Source: Hydrotalea sp.
GTDB lineage: Bacteria > Bacteroidota > Bacteroidia > Chitinophagales > Chitinophagaceae
Direction: 5' to 3'
Length of the DNA: 64,000 nt
Assembly (NCBI GenBank): GCA_022402565.1
Contig: JAKRSC010000025.1
Location: forward strand, 1 to 64,000
Each line of letters opens with the position of its first letter. Position 1 is the first letter of the stretch. The translations under genes were made by a program, and so were the position numbers. A model generated the notes under the pieces. The model did no database searches and was not told the DNA's origin. It saw nothing but the letters and a program-made list of their open reading frames with translations. Positions 16,559 to 25,867 of the stretch are shown piece by piece.

Positions 16559-18753
16559 TTGAATTGTAACGCTTCTTCTCGCTCAACTGCTTTTTGATAA
16601 GCTATTATAAAAATGGCTCCAAGATTTTTATGGGGTGGAACATAATCAGCAAACTTCTCTTTATGTCCCCCCGTAAACATCACGGAAAATTGCTTCCAAA
16701 TTTCTGGCCAGTTTAAATCTTTTCCAGTCCTTAATTGTGCAGCAATTACATTTAGCATACCCTGATTAACAACACCTGTCCCAACCTGTTTTGAAGCAAT
16801 GATATGTGCCTGAGGAGCAATATCAATCACTTCTTGTAAGCGCTGGTAACCTCCACAACTTCCCAATAAAACAACTTTGGAAGAGTTAGGAAGTTGATCT
16901 ATGGTACTTTGTACATAATAACTATGACCACGATGAATGGTGACTGTTGGCTTAATATTTTTTGATTCTAAGTAGGCCAACAATGCGCTCTGCGCTTCTG
17001 CATCTAAATCCTTTGTCTCATCAAGAGGTCTATTCGAATAAATTGTTACTGGTGTGCCCTTTATAGAGGATACCTCAGCCCATTGTTCATTTACAGTTAT
17101 TTTCCAATTTCCATCTCTAAATTGATTCAAAAATGCCTGAAAAATATTTTGACCATCTTTATCGCCATAGAAGAATTGTAATACATGAATTCTACCAGAT
17201 GCATCCTTTAATAACTTATTTGGCATAAAAAAAACTGGATCAATACCAAGCTTAGCGGATACATCAATTTTATTAGTCGGATCCATAGACAAGAATAACT
17301 GCTGAAGAAGAAAATAAATAGTTTCTCCTCTAACATTATTTTTCTTCCTGCTTTGAGCTAAGTTCAGTTCAATTTCCTTCAACATCAATTCTCGAATAAC
17401 TGGACTGTTTATACTAGCATAAGAATCAGCCACATCAACAGCATCCTCCATACTATTCGACTGATCCAAATCGTCTACAAACATGCGCATGATTTGCTCT
17501 GCCTTACCTGGTCTCATTTTACGCAAAAAGTCGTCGAGCGTATTATACGCAGCAGACATTTTTATAAACTTTTTATACTGATCATAATGAACCAAGCTAA
17601 GAATACTATCAGAATATTTTGATTTCAACCTTTCTAAAATTCTAGGATATACCCCATTCACAAAACTTGATGTGTACATTTCTTTTTCTCCAAGTACTGC
17701 TAAATAATAAAGTTCAGCTGCGTTTAAAGAATCAATTTTTCTAAAACGAACTCGAGGATTTCCTTCTTCGTGTAATGCATTAATAACATCAACATACAAC
17801 TCAATTCCTTTAGCCCTTAACCGTTCTTTTAATGAAGTCAACGCATATGCAGTATCGCCTCTCCTTTTTCTTTCAGCATATAAAAGCTGTGTTTGCACAA
17901 GCTTGCTATAATACTTCTCTTGAGCATCTAATAATGGCAACAATTCTTCTATTGTTACTTGATTACTGTACAATAGATCGAGGAATGGAAAGAACCATCT
18001 ACCAGTTGGCATGGTAGCTAGCTTACTAATATTGATGACCAATGGATCTTTTAAGCCTCTTATTTTTTGACCTAATGCATCGGTTGAAGCTGCATAATTA
18101 TAGATTGTTTCGGGATTCTTATAAGCGTATGCTGTAATAATACTATCTGCATATGGGTTATCGAGTTGATCTCGAATGATACGCATTGTATTTTCGGGAT
18201 GGCGTTGAACATCTTTTAGTAAAAGTTCATATTTCGCCAAACTCATACCCGAATTTTGTTTGAACGCCAAGTTTGCCATTACAATAGCAGAAACCTCCCA
18301 TGTACTTTTTTTAATGACAGGCAGGACCGATTGATTTGATAACTGTAGACTTTTGGCCCATTCATACGATTCTAATAGTTCCTGTAAATGAAAACCTTGA
18401 ACATTTTTTGCTTGATAAGCGCCTATGTATCCTTGCAAAAGTTCTAAAACACTTCTTAGCCAGATATATTTAGCGTTTTCGCTGATACTTGAATCTGATT
18501 CAATTTGAAATCGCTGTTGGTAAACAAAAGACTTTAATAAGAAGCTGACTTGTTCATTTAAGCTTTGATCTTTACTAAACTCAAACAAATTATCGCGCTT
18601 ACCATCTAAAGCGTAAATGTCCTTTTCCGCACGCAAGATATACTCATGATGCACCATGCGCATAGTTGGAATAGATGGCATTTCTTCCCAAAACTGGCCA
18701 TGTACTCCTAAAGTAGAGATGGAAAGGATAAGTAAAACAATAATTTGTCGCAT
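16555..18753 (-). CDS. secreted protein with caspase/CHAT-like C-terminal dyad
   Basis: Large exported protein, 732 aa, with signal peptide MRQIIVLLILSISTLGVHG. Residues about 20-480 are mainly helical, with no family I recognise. The C-terminal 200 residues look like a clan CD (caspase-hemoglobinase) fold: TVTIHRGHSYYV gives a candidate catalytic His at about 610, and VVLLGSCGGYQ a candidate Cys at 633 after a hydrophobic strand, with the right spacing and order. A further ASKQVGTGVVNQGMLN segment resembles the substrate pocket region. Proteolytic activity is inference. Longer upstream starts would bury the signal peptide, so 18753 is chosen. Convergent with the TonB receptor and divergent from the PhoB-like gene. 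Confidence 0.7.
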   Translation of the reverse strand: MRQIIVLLILSISTLGVHGQFWEEMPSIPTMRMVHHEYILRAEKDIYALDGKRDNLFEFSKDQSLNEQVSFLLKSFVYQQRFQIESDSSISENAKYIWLRSVLELLQGYIGAYQAKNVQGFHLQELLESYEWAKSLQLSNQSVLPVIKKSTWEVSAIVMANLAFKQNSGMSLAKYELLLKDVQRHPENTMRIIRDQLDNPYADSIITAYAYKNPETIYNYAASTDALGQKIRGLKDPLVINISKLATMPTGRWFFPFLDLLYSNQVTIEELLPLLDAQEKYYSKLVQTQLLYAERKRRGDTAYALTSLKERLRAKGIELYVDVINALHEEGNPRVRFRKIDSLNAAELYYLAVLGEKEMYTSSFVNGVYPRILERLKSKYSDSILSLVHYDQYKKFIKMSAAYNTLDDFLRKMRPGKAEQIMRMFVDDLDQSNSMEDAVDVADSYASINSPVIRELMLKEIELNLAQSRKKNNVRGETIYFLLQQLFLSMDPTNKIDVSAKLGIDPVFFMPNKLLKDASGRIHVLQFFYGDKDGQNIFQAFLNQFRDGNWKITVNEQWAEVSSIKGTPVTIYSNRPLDETKDLDAEAQSALLAYLESKNIKPTVTIHRGHSYYVQSTIDQLPNSSKVVLLGSCGGYQRLQEVIDIAPQAHIIASKQVGTGVVNQGMLNVIAAQLRTGKDLNWPEIWKQFSVMFTGGHKEKFADYVPPHKNLGAIFIIAYQKAVEREEALQFN

Positions 18754-18824
18754 AATCATAAATCGAATGTAAAAATACATGATATGTAAGCATGATCTTT
18801 TAACAATAACATAATGCAAAGAAG

Positions 18825-18857
18825 TTTGCTAACCTGTTGCTAGGAAAATTAACTTTG
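18825..18857 (+). promoter_or_regulatory. promoter of the PhoB-like regulator gene
   Basis: TAACTTTG (18850-18857) matches the Bacteroidota -7 consensus TAnnTTTG and a TTTG lies about 21 bases upstream. The ATG is 18 bases downstream of the box. Confidence 0.5.
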
Positions 18858-18875
18858 TCTAAATTGGAGATATTT

Positions 18876-19553
18876 ATGGAAGGCCGCCCTAGAAGAATTT
18901 TAATTGCAGATGACGAACCAGACATTTTGGAGATTGTAGGTTACAACCTCCAAAAGGAAGGATATGAAGTATACACAGCAAAAGATGGATTAGAGGCAAT
19001 TGACAGAGCAAAGCAACTTATGCCTGAGTTAATTATCCTAGACATCATGATGCCCCACAAAACAGGATTAGAAGTTTGCCAAATTCTTAGAGCTCAGACC
19101 ATTTTTCAAAATACCTTAATTATTTTCTTAACGGCTATGAGCGATGAAACTTCTCATATTAAGGGTTTAGAAATGGGAGGCGATGATTATGTTAGCAAAC
19201 CTATTAGCCCTAAAGTATTAACCAGTAGGGTAAATGCCTTGTTTAGAAGAACAAATAAAGAAGAAGGTAAAACAATTCAAATTGGAGATATTGCTATAGA
19301 TCCTGCCAAATTTGAGGTATCTGTAAATGGGAACTTGGTAACACTAGCAAGGAAAGAATTTGAATTACTGTTATTGTTAGCTTCAAAACCAGGAAGGGTT
19401 TTCTTAAGAAATGAAATTTTATCACAAGTTTGGGGTACCGACGTTATAGTGGGTGATAGAACCATTGATGTGCATATTAGAAAAATTCGTCAAAAAATGG
19501 GGGTAGATTGTATTACTACAATTAAAGGTGTTGGTTACAAGTTTGATGTATAA
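18876..19553 (+). CDS. PhoB/OmpR-type response regulator
   Basis: Two-domain response regulator, 225 aa. The receiver domain has the acidic pair in LIADDEPD (D12/D13), the phospho-acceptor D56 in LIILDIMMP, the conserved T in FLTAMSD and K in YVSKPISP. The C-terminal winged helix (about 130-225) ends VDVHIRKIRQKMG and TIKGVGYKFDV, typical of PhoB/OmpR regulators. The histidine kinase gene follows 39 bases later. The pair lies beside a TonB receptor and a Pit phosphate transporter, so phosphate control is a reasonable inference. The ATG at 18876 lies downstream of the -7 box, excluding the longer ORF. Confidence 0.92.
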   Translation: MEGRPRRILIADDEPDILEIVGYNLQKEGYEVYTAKDGLEAIDRAKQLMPELIILDIMMPHKTGLEVCQILRAQTIFQNTLIIFLTAMSDETSHIKGLEMGGDDYVSKPISPKVLTSRVNALFRRTNKEEGKTIQIGDIAIDPAKFEVSVNGNLVTLARKEFELLLLLASKPGRVFLRNEILSQVWGTDVIVGDRTIDVHIRKIRQKMGVDCITTIKGVGYKFDV

Positions 19554-19592
19554 GCTTTAATTACCTTTAGGTAGGTTTGAAACCACCTCTTC

Positions 19593-20642
19593 ATGTTCGC
19601 AACTAAAAACTTATCTCCCCAAAAGCTATCGGCATTCACTGCCGCGGTAGTTTCATTGCCAGAAGGCCTTGCATTTTATTTTATTAAAGAAAAATGGTGG
19701 GTGGGGTTATTGGCTACAGCACTAACATTTATTGGCGCTTATTTTTTAATACGCTTTGTTCTTGAGTGGTTCATTTATAGAAAAATAAAGCTAATCTATA
19801 AGTTCATTTACCAAACCAAAGCAACTAAACGAGAAGAGATGTATTACAAATACATTCTTCCACAAAAAAGTATTGATGAAGTAAGGGAGGATGTAGAGAA
19901 TTGGGCAAAACAACAAAAAGCAGAACTTGAAGTGCTGCAACAGAATGAAGCCTATAGAAGAGAGTTTTTACAAAATTTAGCGCATGAATTTAAGACACCC
20001 ATTTTTGCGATACAAGGTTATGTAGATACACTTTTGGGTGGTGCCATGCATAATCCTGAAACACAACAGCGCTTTCTACAAAACACAGCTAAAAATGTAG
20101 ATCGCATGGTAACCCTTGTAAGTGATTTAGATGAAATATCAAAACTAGAAAGCGGAGAGCAACCTCTTTACAAAGAGAACTTTATTATCCAAGATTTAAT
20201 ACGAGAAGTTTTTGAAACCTTAAGTATTCATGCTTCACAAAAAAGAATTCATTACAGTATAAAAAAAGGATGCGAAAGTCCTATAACTGTATTTGCGGAT
20301 AAAGAAAAAATCCGTCAAGTGGTTAATAACCTTGTAGAAAATGCAATCAAATACGGAAAAGCAGAAGGACAAATAACAGCAAGCATTTATAATACAGATG
20401 GAAAAAGGGTTTTAATTGAGTTCAGTGATGATGGAATTGGTATAGCAGAAGAGCATTTACCTAGAATTTTTGAAAGATTTTATAGAACCGATCGAGGTAG
20501 AAGTAGAGATGTTGGCGGAACAGGATTGGGATTAGCCATATGTAAGCACATTATTGAAGCTCATAAGCAAAGCATGCACGTTAGAAGCAAATTAGATATT
20601 GGCACTACCATAGGTTTTACACTTGCAGGAAAGAAGGACTAA
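19593..20642 (+). CDS. PhoR-like sensor histidine kinase
   Basis: Membrane sensor kinase of 349 aa. Two adjacent N-terminal helices (about 13-31 and 36-58) leave almost no periplasmic loop, then a linker coiled coil. The dimerisation/phosphotransfer domain has LAHEFKTP with H131 as the phospho-accepting histidine. The ATPase domain has the N box NNLVENAIKYG, G1 DDGIGI, F box RIFERFYR and G2 GGTGLGLAICK. There is no PAS or HAMP domain, and with such a small sensor part it may take its signal from a transporter or PhoU-like partner, as PhoR does. Co-transcribed with the regulator upstream. Confidence 0.92.
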   Translation: MFATKNLSPQKLSAFTAAVVSLPEGLAFYFIKEKWWVGLLATALTFIGAYFLIRFVLEWFIYRKIKLIYKFIYQTKATKREEMYYKYILPQKSIDEVREDVENWAKQQKAELEVLQQNEAYRREFLQNLAHEFKTPIFAIQGYVDTLLGGAMHNPETQQRFLQNTAKNVDRMVTLVSDLDEISKLESGEQPLYKENFIIQDLIREVFETLSIHASQKRIHYSIKKGCESPITVFADKEKIRQVVNNLVENAIKYGKAEGQITASIYNTDGKRVLIEFSDDGIGIAEEHLPRIFERFYRTDRGRSRDVGGTGLGLAICKHIIEAHKQSMHVRSKLDIGTTIGFTLAGKKD

Positions 20643-20671
20643 AAAAGAGGTCCCAATATAAATCGGGACCT
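20641..20671 (-). terminator. hairpin/terminator after the kinase gene
   Basis: AGGTCCC (20648-20654) pairs with GGGACCT (20665-20671), and on the minus strand it is followed by a T-run (20646-20641). It reads as an intrinsic terminator for minus-strand transcription and may also stop the kinase transcript from the other side. It is one of two related hairpin modules here. Confidence 0.6.
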
Positions 20672-20777
20672 GTCATGAGAAAATCTACTTAACCTTATGA
20701 ACGTTTTAAATTCAATACCTACAAAAGTCTACTTAGTATATTAATGGTATATGAATTTATTAAAATGTAATTGTTAA

Positions 20778-20805
20778 TAAAAAGGCTCCGATAGAAATCG
20801 GAGCC
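20778..20805 (-). terminator. terminator for the minus-strand lipoprotein operon
   Basis: GGCTCCGAT (20784-20792) pairs perfectly with ATCGGAGCC (20797-20805); the minus-strand T-run covers 20783-20778. It is the first strong stop after the 196-aa lipoprotein gene. Confidence 0.8.
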
Positions 20806-20902
20806 GGACTGCTTCATGAGAAAACTCGATGCACAAATTTGAGCTTCTCATATAACCTTAGCGTCAATAAAAAGAAACTAATGGTTAAATGTTTTTTGAA
20901 TT

Positions 20903-21493
20903 TTATTCTTCCTCCACTGTGGTAGTACTATCCGTAGAACCCTTCCTCTTCCACGTCCTTGATGTCTTGTCAAAATATACCTCCTTAGAAGGAAATTCAA
21001 TAATATAATCGTCACCAGAATTTTCTGGATAATATGACGATAAATCCTTACCCTGAATCATTTCATTAAAAAGCTTCAAACTCAATGGTTTTAGTTCTTC
21101 CATTGGTTTTTTCCAAGTACGAAAAACCTCTTCATAAGAAATCATATCACCATTTACAACTTCAACTTTACCAGCAACAGCTACATATTTTTCTACTAGA
21201 CTTGGTGCAATTCTAGCGTACATAAAAAACAAATTATTATCTCGCTTATGAAGTGCTAATAAAATATGCTTTTGGGCTAATTGTAAGTAAGCACTATCAA
21301 ATTTACTATCAAACTTATTTGTATGATTTGCATGACGAGGTAGCTTTCCCATATAACGAATCAATGCATAGGCTAAAGAGTCTTGTTGCTCTTTCGTCAT
21401 AACTTCATTAGGATCATAACTTCTTGTACTACTCGTATCCTGACAAGCATTACAAACAATACAAATCAAAAAAACAAACAATAAATTTCTCAT
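20903..21493 (-). CDS. putative lipoprotein of unknown function
   Basis: A 196-aa protein with a lipoprotein signal: the hydrophobic MRNLLFVFLICIVCNAC puts a lipobox-like VCNAC with Cys17 as the likely lipidated residue. The mature part is charged and helical (TKEQQDSLAYALIRYMGKLP, AQKHILLALHKRD), with a C-terminal Asp/Ser/Thr/Glu-rich tail. I recognise no family. It is downstream of the TonB receptor and beta-helix lipoprotein on the same strand, but a terminator hairpin at 21509-21537 separates it, so expression may be reduced or independent. It may belong to the same phosphate-linked surface system; that is inference. Confidence 0.7.
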   Translation of the reverse strand: MRNLLFVFLICIVCNACQDTSSTRSYDPNEVMTKEQQDSLAYALIRYMGKLPRHANHTNKFDSKFDSAYLQLAQKHILLALHKRDNNLFFMYARIAPSLVEKYVAVAGKVEVVNGDMISYEEVFRTWKKPMEELKPLSLKLFNEMIQGKDLSSYYPENSGDDYIIEFPSKEVYFDKTSRTWKRKGSTDSTTTVEEE

Positions 21494-21501
21494 GATTCAA
21501 A

Positions 21502-21537
21502 ATAAAAGAAAGACTTGTACTAAGGATACAAGTCTTT
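21502..21537 (-). terminator. terminator between the beta-helix and 196-aa lipoprotein genes
   Basis: AAAGACTTGTA (21509-21519) pairs with TACAAGTCTTT (21527-21537). On the minus strand it runs into a T-rich CTTTTATTTTG tract. Likely ends or attenuates transcription from the TonB receptor operon. Confidence 0.75.
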
Positions 21538-21557
21538 CAAAACATTAAGGAAAAGAA

Positions 21558-22991
21558 TTAATAGCTTCTGTTAACAGGATTGAATTCAGCCCATGTATCT
21601 GTCCAGTCTGCTGCACCAAATGCACCGCGATAAGTAACAGTTTGGAAAATGCCTGTTCTGTTAGTTTCACTGAACTTTGGATGCGTGAATGAGGCACCAG
21701 TAGCTATAGTACCAGAGGTAACTGCAAAGTTTGGATTAGAACCATATTGCTGATCTGTTCTTGAGCCGAAAATCAAATCAGGATTAATTCCTAAAGCTGT
21801 GTGAGCTGCGTCAGACGCAGGACCATCTACTCTTGCATTTGTTCTGGTCCAGAAGTTTCTTACAGAATCAGCAACTACACCTGAGCCAGCTAAGAAAGCA
21901 TTAGCATTATTAGGAGTTAAAATTATATTATTAGCCAATACACCTCTACCTGCTGTTAAATATTGATTTACAACACTAGCTTGGTTCATACGAACACCCA
22001 AAGGCATACCTGTGAAAACTGAGTTCAAAATAGAAACTGCAGTTCTACGACGTAAGTCGATCGCATGCTGGAAGTTCCCATTAGATATAGATGTACCAGT
22101 TTTAATTGGTCCAATACCAGTGATATTACTGAAGGTACCTGTAGTGTATGGCTGAACATCATTATCGTTTGGACCGTTATCACATTCAAAAATATTAGAA
22201 CCAGATTGATCAGCATAAGAAGGATATCTTACTGCAACACCAAATTGAACGTTACCAGACCAGCCAAAGTCAACATCAAAATCATCATCCCACATGTTGA
22301 ATGAAATGAAGTAGCGTCCATTGTTAGTACCACCAAACCATTCAAAACCATCGTCACCACCATAAGAAAGTTGGATATATTCCATTTTAGTACCACGGCC
22401 AACTCCGCCCATAGTAAGAGAATTCGTTTCGTTATTAGGTGTTAACTCAATACCAGCAAATTCAATACGAACATACTCAAGTGTACCTGAGCTTTCATTA
22501 TCTTGAGCAGTATTTGAAGATCTAGTATTAGCAGGGTTTCCTCCAAAATGAGCAGCTGGATCAATCCCTTCAATTGCTGGATCTACTTGGTTACATGCTG
22601 CATTACCTAAAACCAACAATCCGCCCCAATCTCCGCGATCTCTATCTCCAACAGTTTGATTAGATGTAAAAACAATAGGCTGACTAGCTGTACCACGAGC
22701 TTCAATTCTACCACCACGGTCTATAATTAAAGTACCTTTAGTACGTTTTTCACCATAAATTACAGTACCAGGTTGAATAGTTAATACCTGACCAGAACGA
22801 ACAAATACTTGGCCTTTAATGAGATAACGCTTGTCAGCAGTTAAAGTTTGAGTGGTTAAGTTACCAGTTAATTCAACTAACTGAGAACTTGTGTCATCAC
22901 CCCCATCATCAGATGTTCTTGAACAACTTTGCATCGTTGCTCCTAAAACCAATGCTCCTACAAGCCATGAATACATTTTTTTGGTCAACAT
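21558..22991 (-). CDS. beta-helix lipoprotein partnered with a TonB receptor
   Basis: Exported lipoprotein of 477 aa with signal MLTKKMYSWLVGALVLGATM and probable lipid Cys23 followed by SRTSDDGGDD, an acidic stretch seen in surface-exposed Bacteroidota lipoproteins. The body is rich in Gly/Asn/Asp and in repeated strand-turn units (YLIKGQVFVRSGQVLTIQPG, GTLIIDRGGRIEARG, PIVFTSN), which suggests a right-handed parallel beta-helix. Proteins of this type commonly sit directly after a TonB-dependent receptor with a regulatory N-domain, as here (20 bp gap). Substrate unknown; the neighbouring PhoB/PhoR and Pit genes suggest phosphate or a phosphate-bearing compound. Confidence 0.8.
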   Translation of the reverse strand: MLTKKMYSWLVGALVLGATMQSCSRTSDDGGDDTSSQLVELTGNLTTQTLTADKRYLIKGQVFVRSGQVLTIQPGTVIYGEKRTKGTLIIDRGGRIEARGTASQPIVFTSNQTVGDRDRGDWGGLLVLGNAACNQVDPAIEGIDPAAHFGGNPANTRSSNTAQDNESSGTLEYVRIEFAGIELTPNNETNSLTMGGVGRGTKMEYIQLSYGGDDGFEWFGGTNNGRYFISFNMWDDDFDVDFGWSGNVQFGVAVRYPSYADQSGSNIFECDNGPNDNDVQPYTTGTFSNITGIGPIKTGTSISNGNFQHAIDLRRRTAVSILNSVFTGMPLGVRMNQASVVNQYLTAGRGVLANNIILTPNNANAFLAGSGVVADSVRNFWTRTNARVDGPASDAAHTALGINPDLIFGSRTDQQYGSNPNFAVTSGTIATGASFTHPKFSETNRTGIFQTVTYRGAFGAADWTDTWAEFNPVNRSY

Positions 22992-23011
22992 AAATTGTGG
23001 TTTTTAATTGT

Positions 23012-25837
23012 TTATTTATTGAGTTGATAAGTGACTGATAGATTCAATAATGTTCCCCTTCTAAATGTGAATATTGGTTTATCAATATTGTCAAAAGGAG
23101 ATGCATTCCTGTCTGTATCTTGGAAGAATCTGTATCTGTAGTTCAGCAAGTCTTGAATTCCAGCTTTAAAACCTATGCGCTTAAATGTCTTACTGAATGT
23201 TAAGTCAAGGCTATGACGAGGCAATTCATGGATATCTGGGTTGTTTAAATCACCTACAGCAAAAATTCTGGAACCGAAGATGTTATATGCTAAAGAGATG
23301 ATAGTATTTCGTTTAACGTCATTATAATTTGCAACAAAATTTACTATATAAGGCGATTGACCTTGCAGTGGCCTAACTCGTGTTTGTGCACTTGCAGTTC
23401 TTCCTAAATTTACTTCAGAGAAAATATAAGTTGCATTCAAGTTCACACTTACCTTACTAAAGAAGCCCTTCTTGAAAAATTGATCTAAACTTTTTCTAAA
23501 CTCAAACTCAGCTCCATAATTGTATGCATAATCTGCATTTGCATAGGTAAATTGAGGCTGCTCGGTAGTAATGATATTGATGTTCTCAATAGGATTATCA
23601 AAATACTTGAAGAATGCGCCAAAACTTACTGTTTCACCCAAACGAGGATAAATTTCATAGCGTAAATCAATATTATCGATGGTTGCAGTAACCAGATTAG
23701 GATTACCTACTCTTCCAGCATCTAATTTATAATCATAGAATAAAAATGGAGCTAGCTCTCTAAACTCTGGACGATTCACTGTTCTTCCGTAACCAAGTCG
23801 AAGTTGCTTCTTTTCAGAAAACTCATAAATCATATTTACAGAAGGAAGAATACTTAAGACTGGATTGTTTACATTAACAGAGGTTAATCCAGTAAAACTG
23901 TTCAAAGTTTGTACGTTATATTCTGCTCTCACACCACCAGAAATGGTAAACTTTTCGAATGGTAAAGAAGTACTTACATAACCAGCAGTTAAAAAGTTAG
24001 AAGCATCATATGAATCTTGGGGTCTTGTACCTTCTTCTAATACATAACCATTGGTAGCACTAATATTGCCTCTAGAAAAAATTCTAGATAATGGCTGATT
24101 TTCTAACTCGTTTTTACGCGCAGCTCCAATACTTCCTGGAATTAAGAATGACATATATCTTGATGTGAAATCACGGAACCTGTAGTCAATATAGTAACCT
24201 AGTTTTAGTTCCTTTTTGAACTTACCAAAACCACCCAACGACTTAGTGAAATCTAAACCCTGATTTACAGAGAACTCAAATAAGTTACCATAATAACGTG
24301 AGGCATCAAATAGATTAGAAGAAGGAGGTGTAATCATAGTGAAATTATCCTTCGGAGTATTTACACCGCCTGGGGCAAATGTTCTGAATCGTCTTAAATC
24401 GGGTTCATTTTCATACAAGAAACTACCACCTAATACCCAACGTAATTTATCATTTCCAATATTATGTGTTCCTTCAAACTGACCAGAATAAATACTTCTG
24501 GAACGATAACCAAGTAAATAGTGTCTTCTCCAACCAAGTGTTTGAATAAAATCTTCTCCTTGTCTTAGGTTAGTTTCGGTTTCACCAATTTGATTGAATA
24601 AGTTACTAAAACGTATTGAATTTCTATTATTGAGGACGAAAGTGAAATTCGACATAACAGAAATTCTATTCTGCTTTTCAAATACATCATCTAAATACGC
24701 AAAACGTTGATCAACAATAGTTGGACGAGCTGGATCTAATTCAAAGTAGCGGAAGAAATCTCTCTGATATTGTTGAAAAGATTGAGAAATTTCAACGGCT
24801 GTAATATTCGTTGTTTTAATACGTCCAATATTGAATCGGCGACCCATACTAAAACCTATCTTGAAATCTGGTAAAGCAGTTGTTCTATTAACATCCCAGT
24901 TATTCACCAACATTCTTCCTGCACGTTCTCTCAATTGAGAAGATCGTGAAGCTTCCTGCATTCTTCTCGTAGAAGGGAAGTTGGAAGGAAGATTGCGGTA
25001 ACCATTATCAAAACCTAGTAAATCAGTTCCACCTCCATTACTCTGATAGAAGTCTCGAAAAGTGGTATTCTGACGAAGACCCATTCCAAATGAGATTTCA
25101 GTAAAAGGTTTTTCAACACTGTTATTTGTGTATAATTTAATTACACCACCAGCAAAGTCACCTGGATTATCTGGAGAGGCGCTTTTAAATACCAACATCC
25201 TATCCAACGCATTACTTGGTATTAAGTCGAAAGAAAAAGTTCTTTTATCAACCTCAGTTGAAGGTGCAACTACATCGTTGATCATTACATTATTATAACG
25301 TTCGCTCAATCCACGAATCATTACAAATCTATTTTCTGTAATGGTTACACCCGGTACACGCTGCATAACTTGAGCGGCATTATTATCCTGTGAAACAGCA
25401 ATCTGCTGCCTAGATATACCAGAAATAACTGCTCGGGTTATTTTTTGCTCACTAATTACAGAACTAATTGAAGCTGCTTTATTTTTTCTGCCAACCGCAG
25501 TAACTTTTACTTCTTCTAGCTCTGAAGCTTTATCATCTAAACTTACATCCAAAACAATCACCTGACTAATAGAAACTTCTACAGTTAACGTTTTAGTTTG
25601 AAATGCAATGTTTGAAAATTCAATTTGCTTTTTCCCTGGTGTCACTCCACGTAAGGTATAGTTACCATTATTATCGGTTTGTGCTTTAATGTTAGTTCCA
25701 ATAATTTGAACATTTGTTCCAGCTAAGGCATCAAGCGACCTTTGGGAAGTCACCTTTCCGGTGATTTGTGTAGTTTGCGATAAGGCAGCAAAACCACTGA
25801 TGATAAAAATAATTAAGGTAAGTAGTTTGATTTTCAT
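23012..25837 (-). CDS. TonB-dependent receptor, carboxypeptidase-regulatory type
   Basis: Outer-membrane receptor of 941 aa. Signal peptide MKIKLLTLIIFIISGFAALS is followed by the CarboxypepD_reg-like domain (about 22-110: ITGKVTSQRSLDALAGTNV, DNNGNYTLRGVTPGKK). The plug (about 130-245) has NNAAQVMQRVPGVTITEN, MIRGLSERYNNVMIND and SASPDNPGDFAGGVIKL, and a long barrel ends LSVTYQLNK. The FAGG plug motif and downstream beta-helix lipoprotein mark a specific receptor subgroup, not a SusC glycan importer. First gene of the operon. A candidate Pho box (25868-25896) lies just upstream, and PhoB/PhoR genes are 2-4 kb away, so phosphate-starvation control is plausible. Confidence 0.9.
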   Translation of the reverse strand: MKIKLLTLIIFIISGFAALSQTTQITGKVTSQRSLDALAGTNVQIIGTNIKAQTDNNGNYTLRGVTPGKKQIEFSNIAFQTKTLTVEVSISQVIVLDVSLDDKASELEEVKVTAVGRKNKAASISSVISEQKITRAVISGISRQQIAVSQDNNAAQVMQRVPGVTITENRFVMIRGLSERYNNVMINDVVAPSTEVDKRTFSFDLIPSNALDRMLVFKSASPDNPGDFAGGVIKLYTNNSVEKPFTEISFGMGLRQNTTFRDFYQSNGGGTDLLGFDNGYRNLPSNFPSTRRMQEASRSSQLRERAGRMLVNNWDVNRTTALPDFKIGFSMGRRFNIGRIKTTNITAVEISQSFQQYQRDFFRYFELDPARPTIVDQRFAYLDDVFEKQNRISVMSNFTFVLNNRNSIRFSNLFNQIGETETNLRQGEDFIQTLGWRRHYLLGYRSRSIYSGQFEGTHNIGNDKLRWVLGGSFLYENEPDLRRFRTFAPGGVNTPKDNFTMITPPSSNLFDASRYYGNLFEFSVNQGLDFTKSLGGFGKFKKELKLGYYIDYRFRDFTSRYMSFLIPGSIGAARKNELENQPLSRIFSRGNISATNGYVLEEGTRPQDSYDASNFLTAGYVSTSLPFEKFTISGGVRAEYNVQTLNSFTGLTSVNVNNPVLSILPSVNMIYEFSEKKQLRLGYGRTVNRPEFRELAPFLFYDYKLDAGRVGNPNLVTATIDNIDLRYEIYPRLGETVSFGAFFKYFDNPIENINIITTEQPQFTYANADYAYNYGAEFEFRKSLDQFFKKGFFSKVSVNLNATYIFSEVNLGRTASAQTRVRPLQGQSPYIVNFVANYNDVKRNTIISLAYNIFGSRIFAVGDLNNPDIHELPRHSLDLTFSKTFKRIGFKAGIQDLLNYRYRFFQDTDRNASPFDNIDKPIFTFRRGTLLNLSVTYQLNK

Positions 25838-25867
25838 GGTGCAAGATTACCAGCACTCAATTATGGG

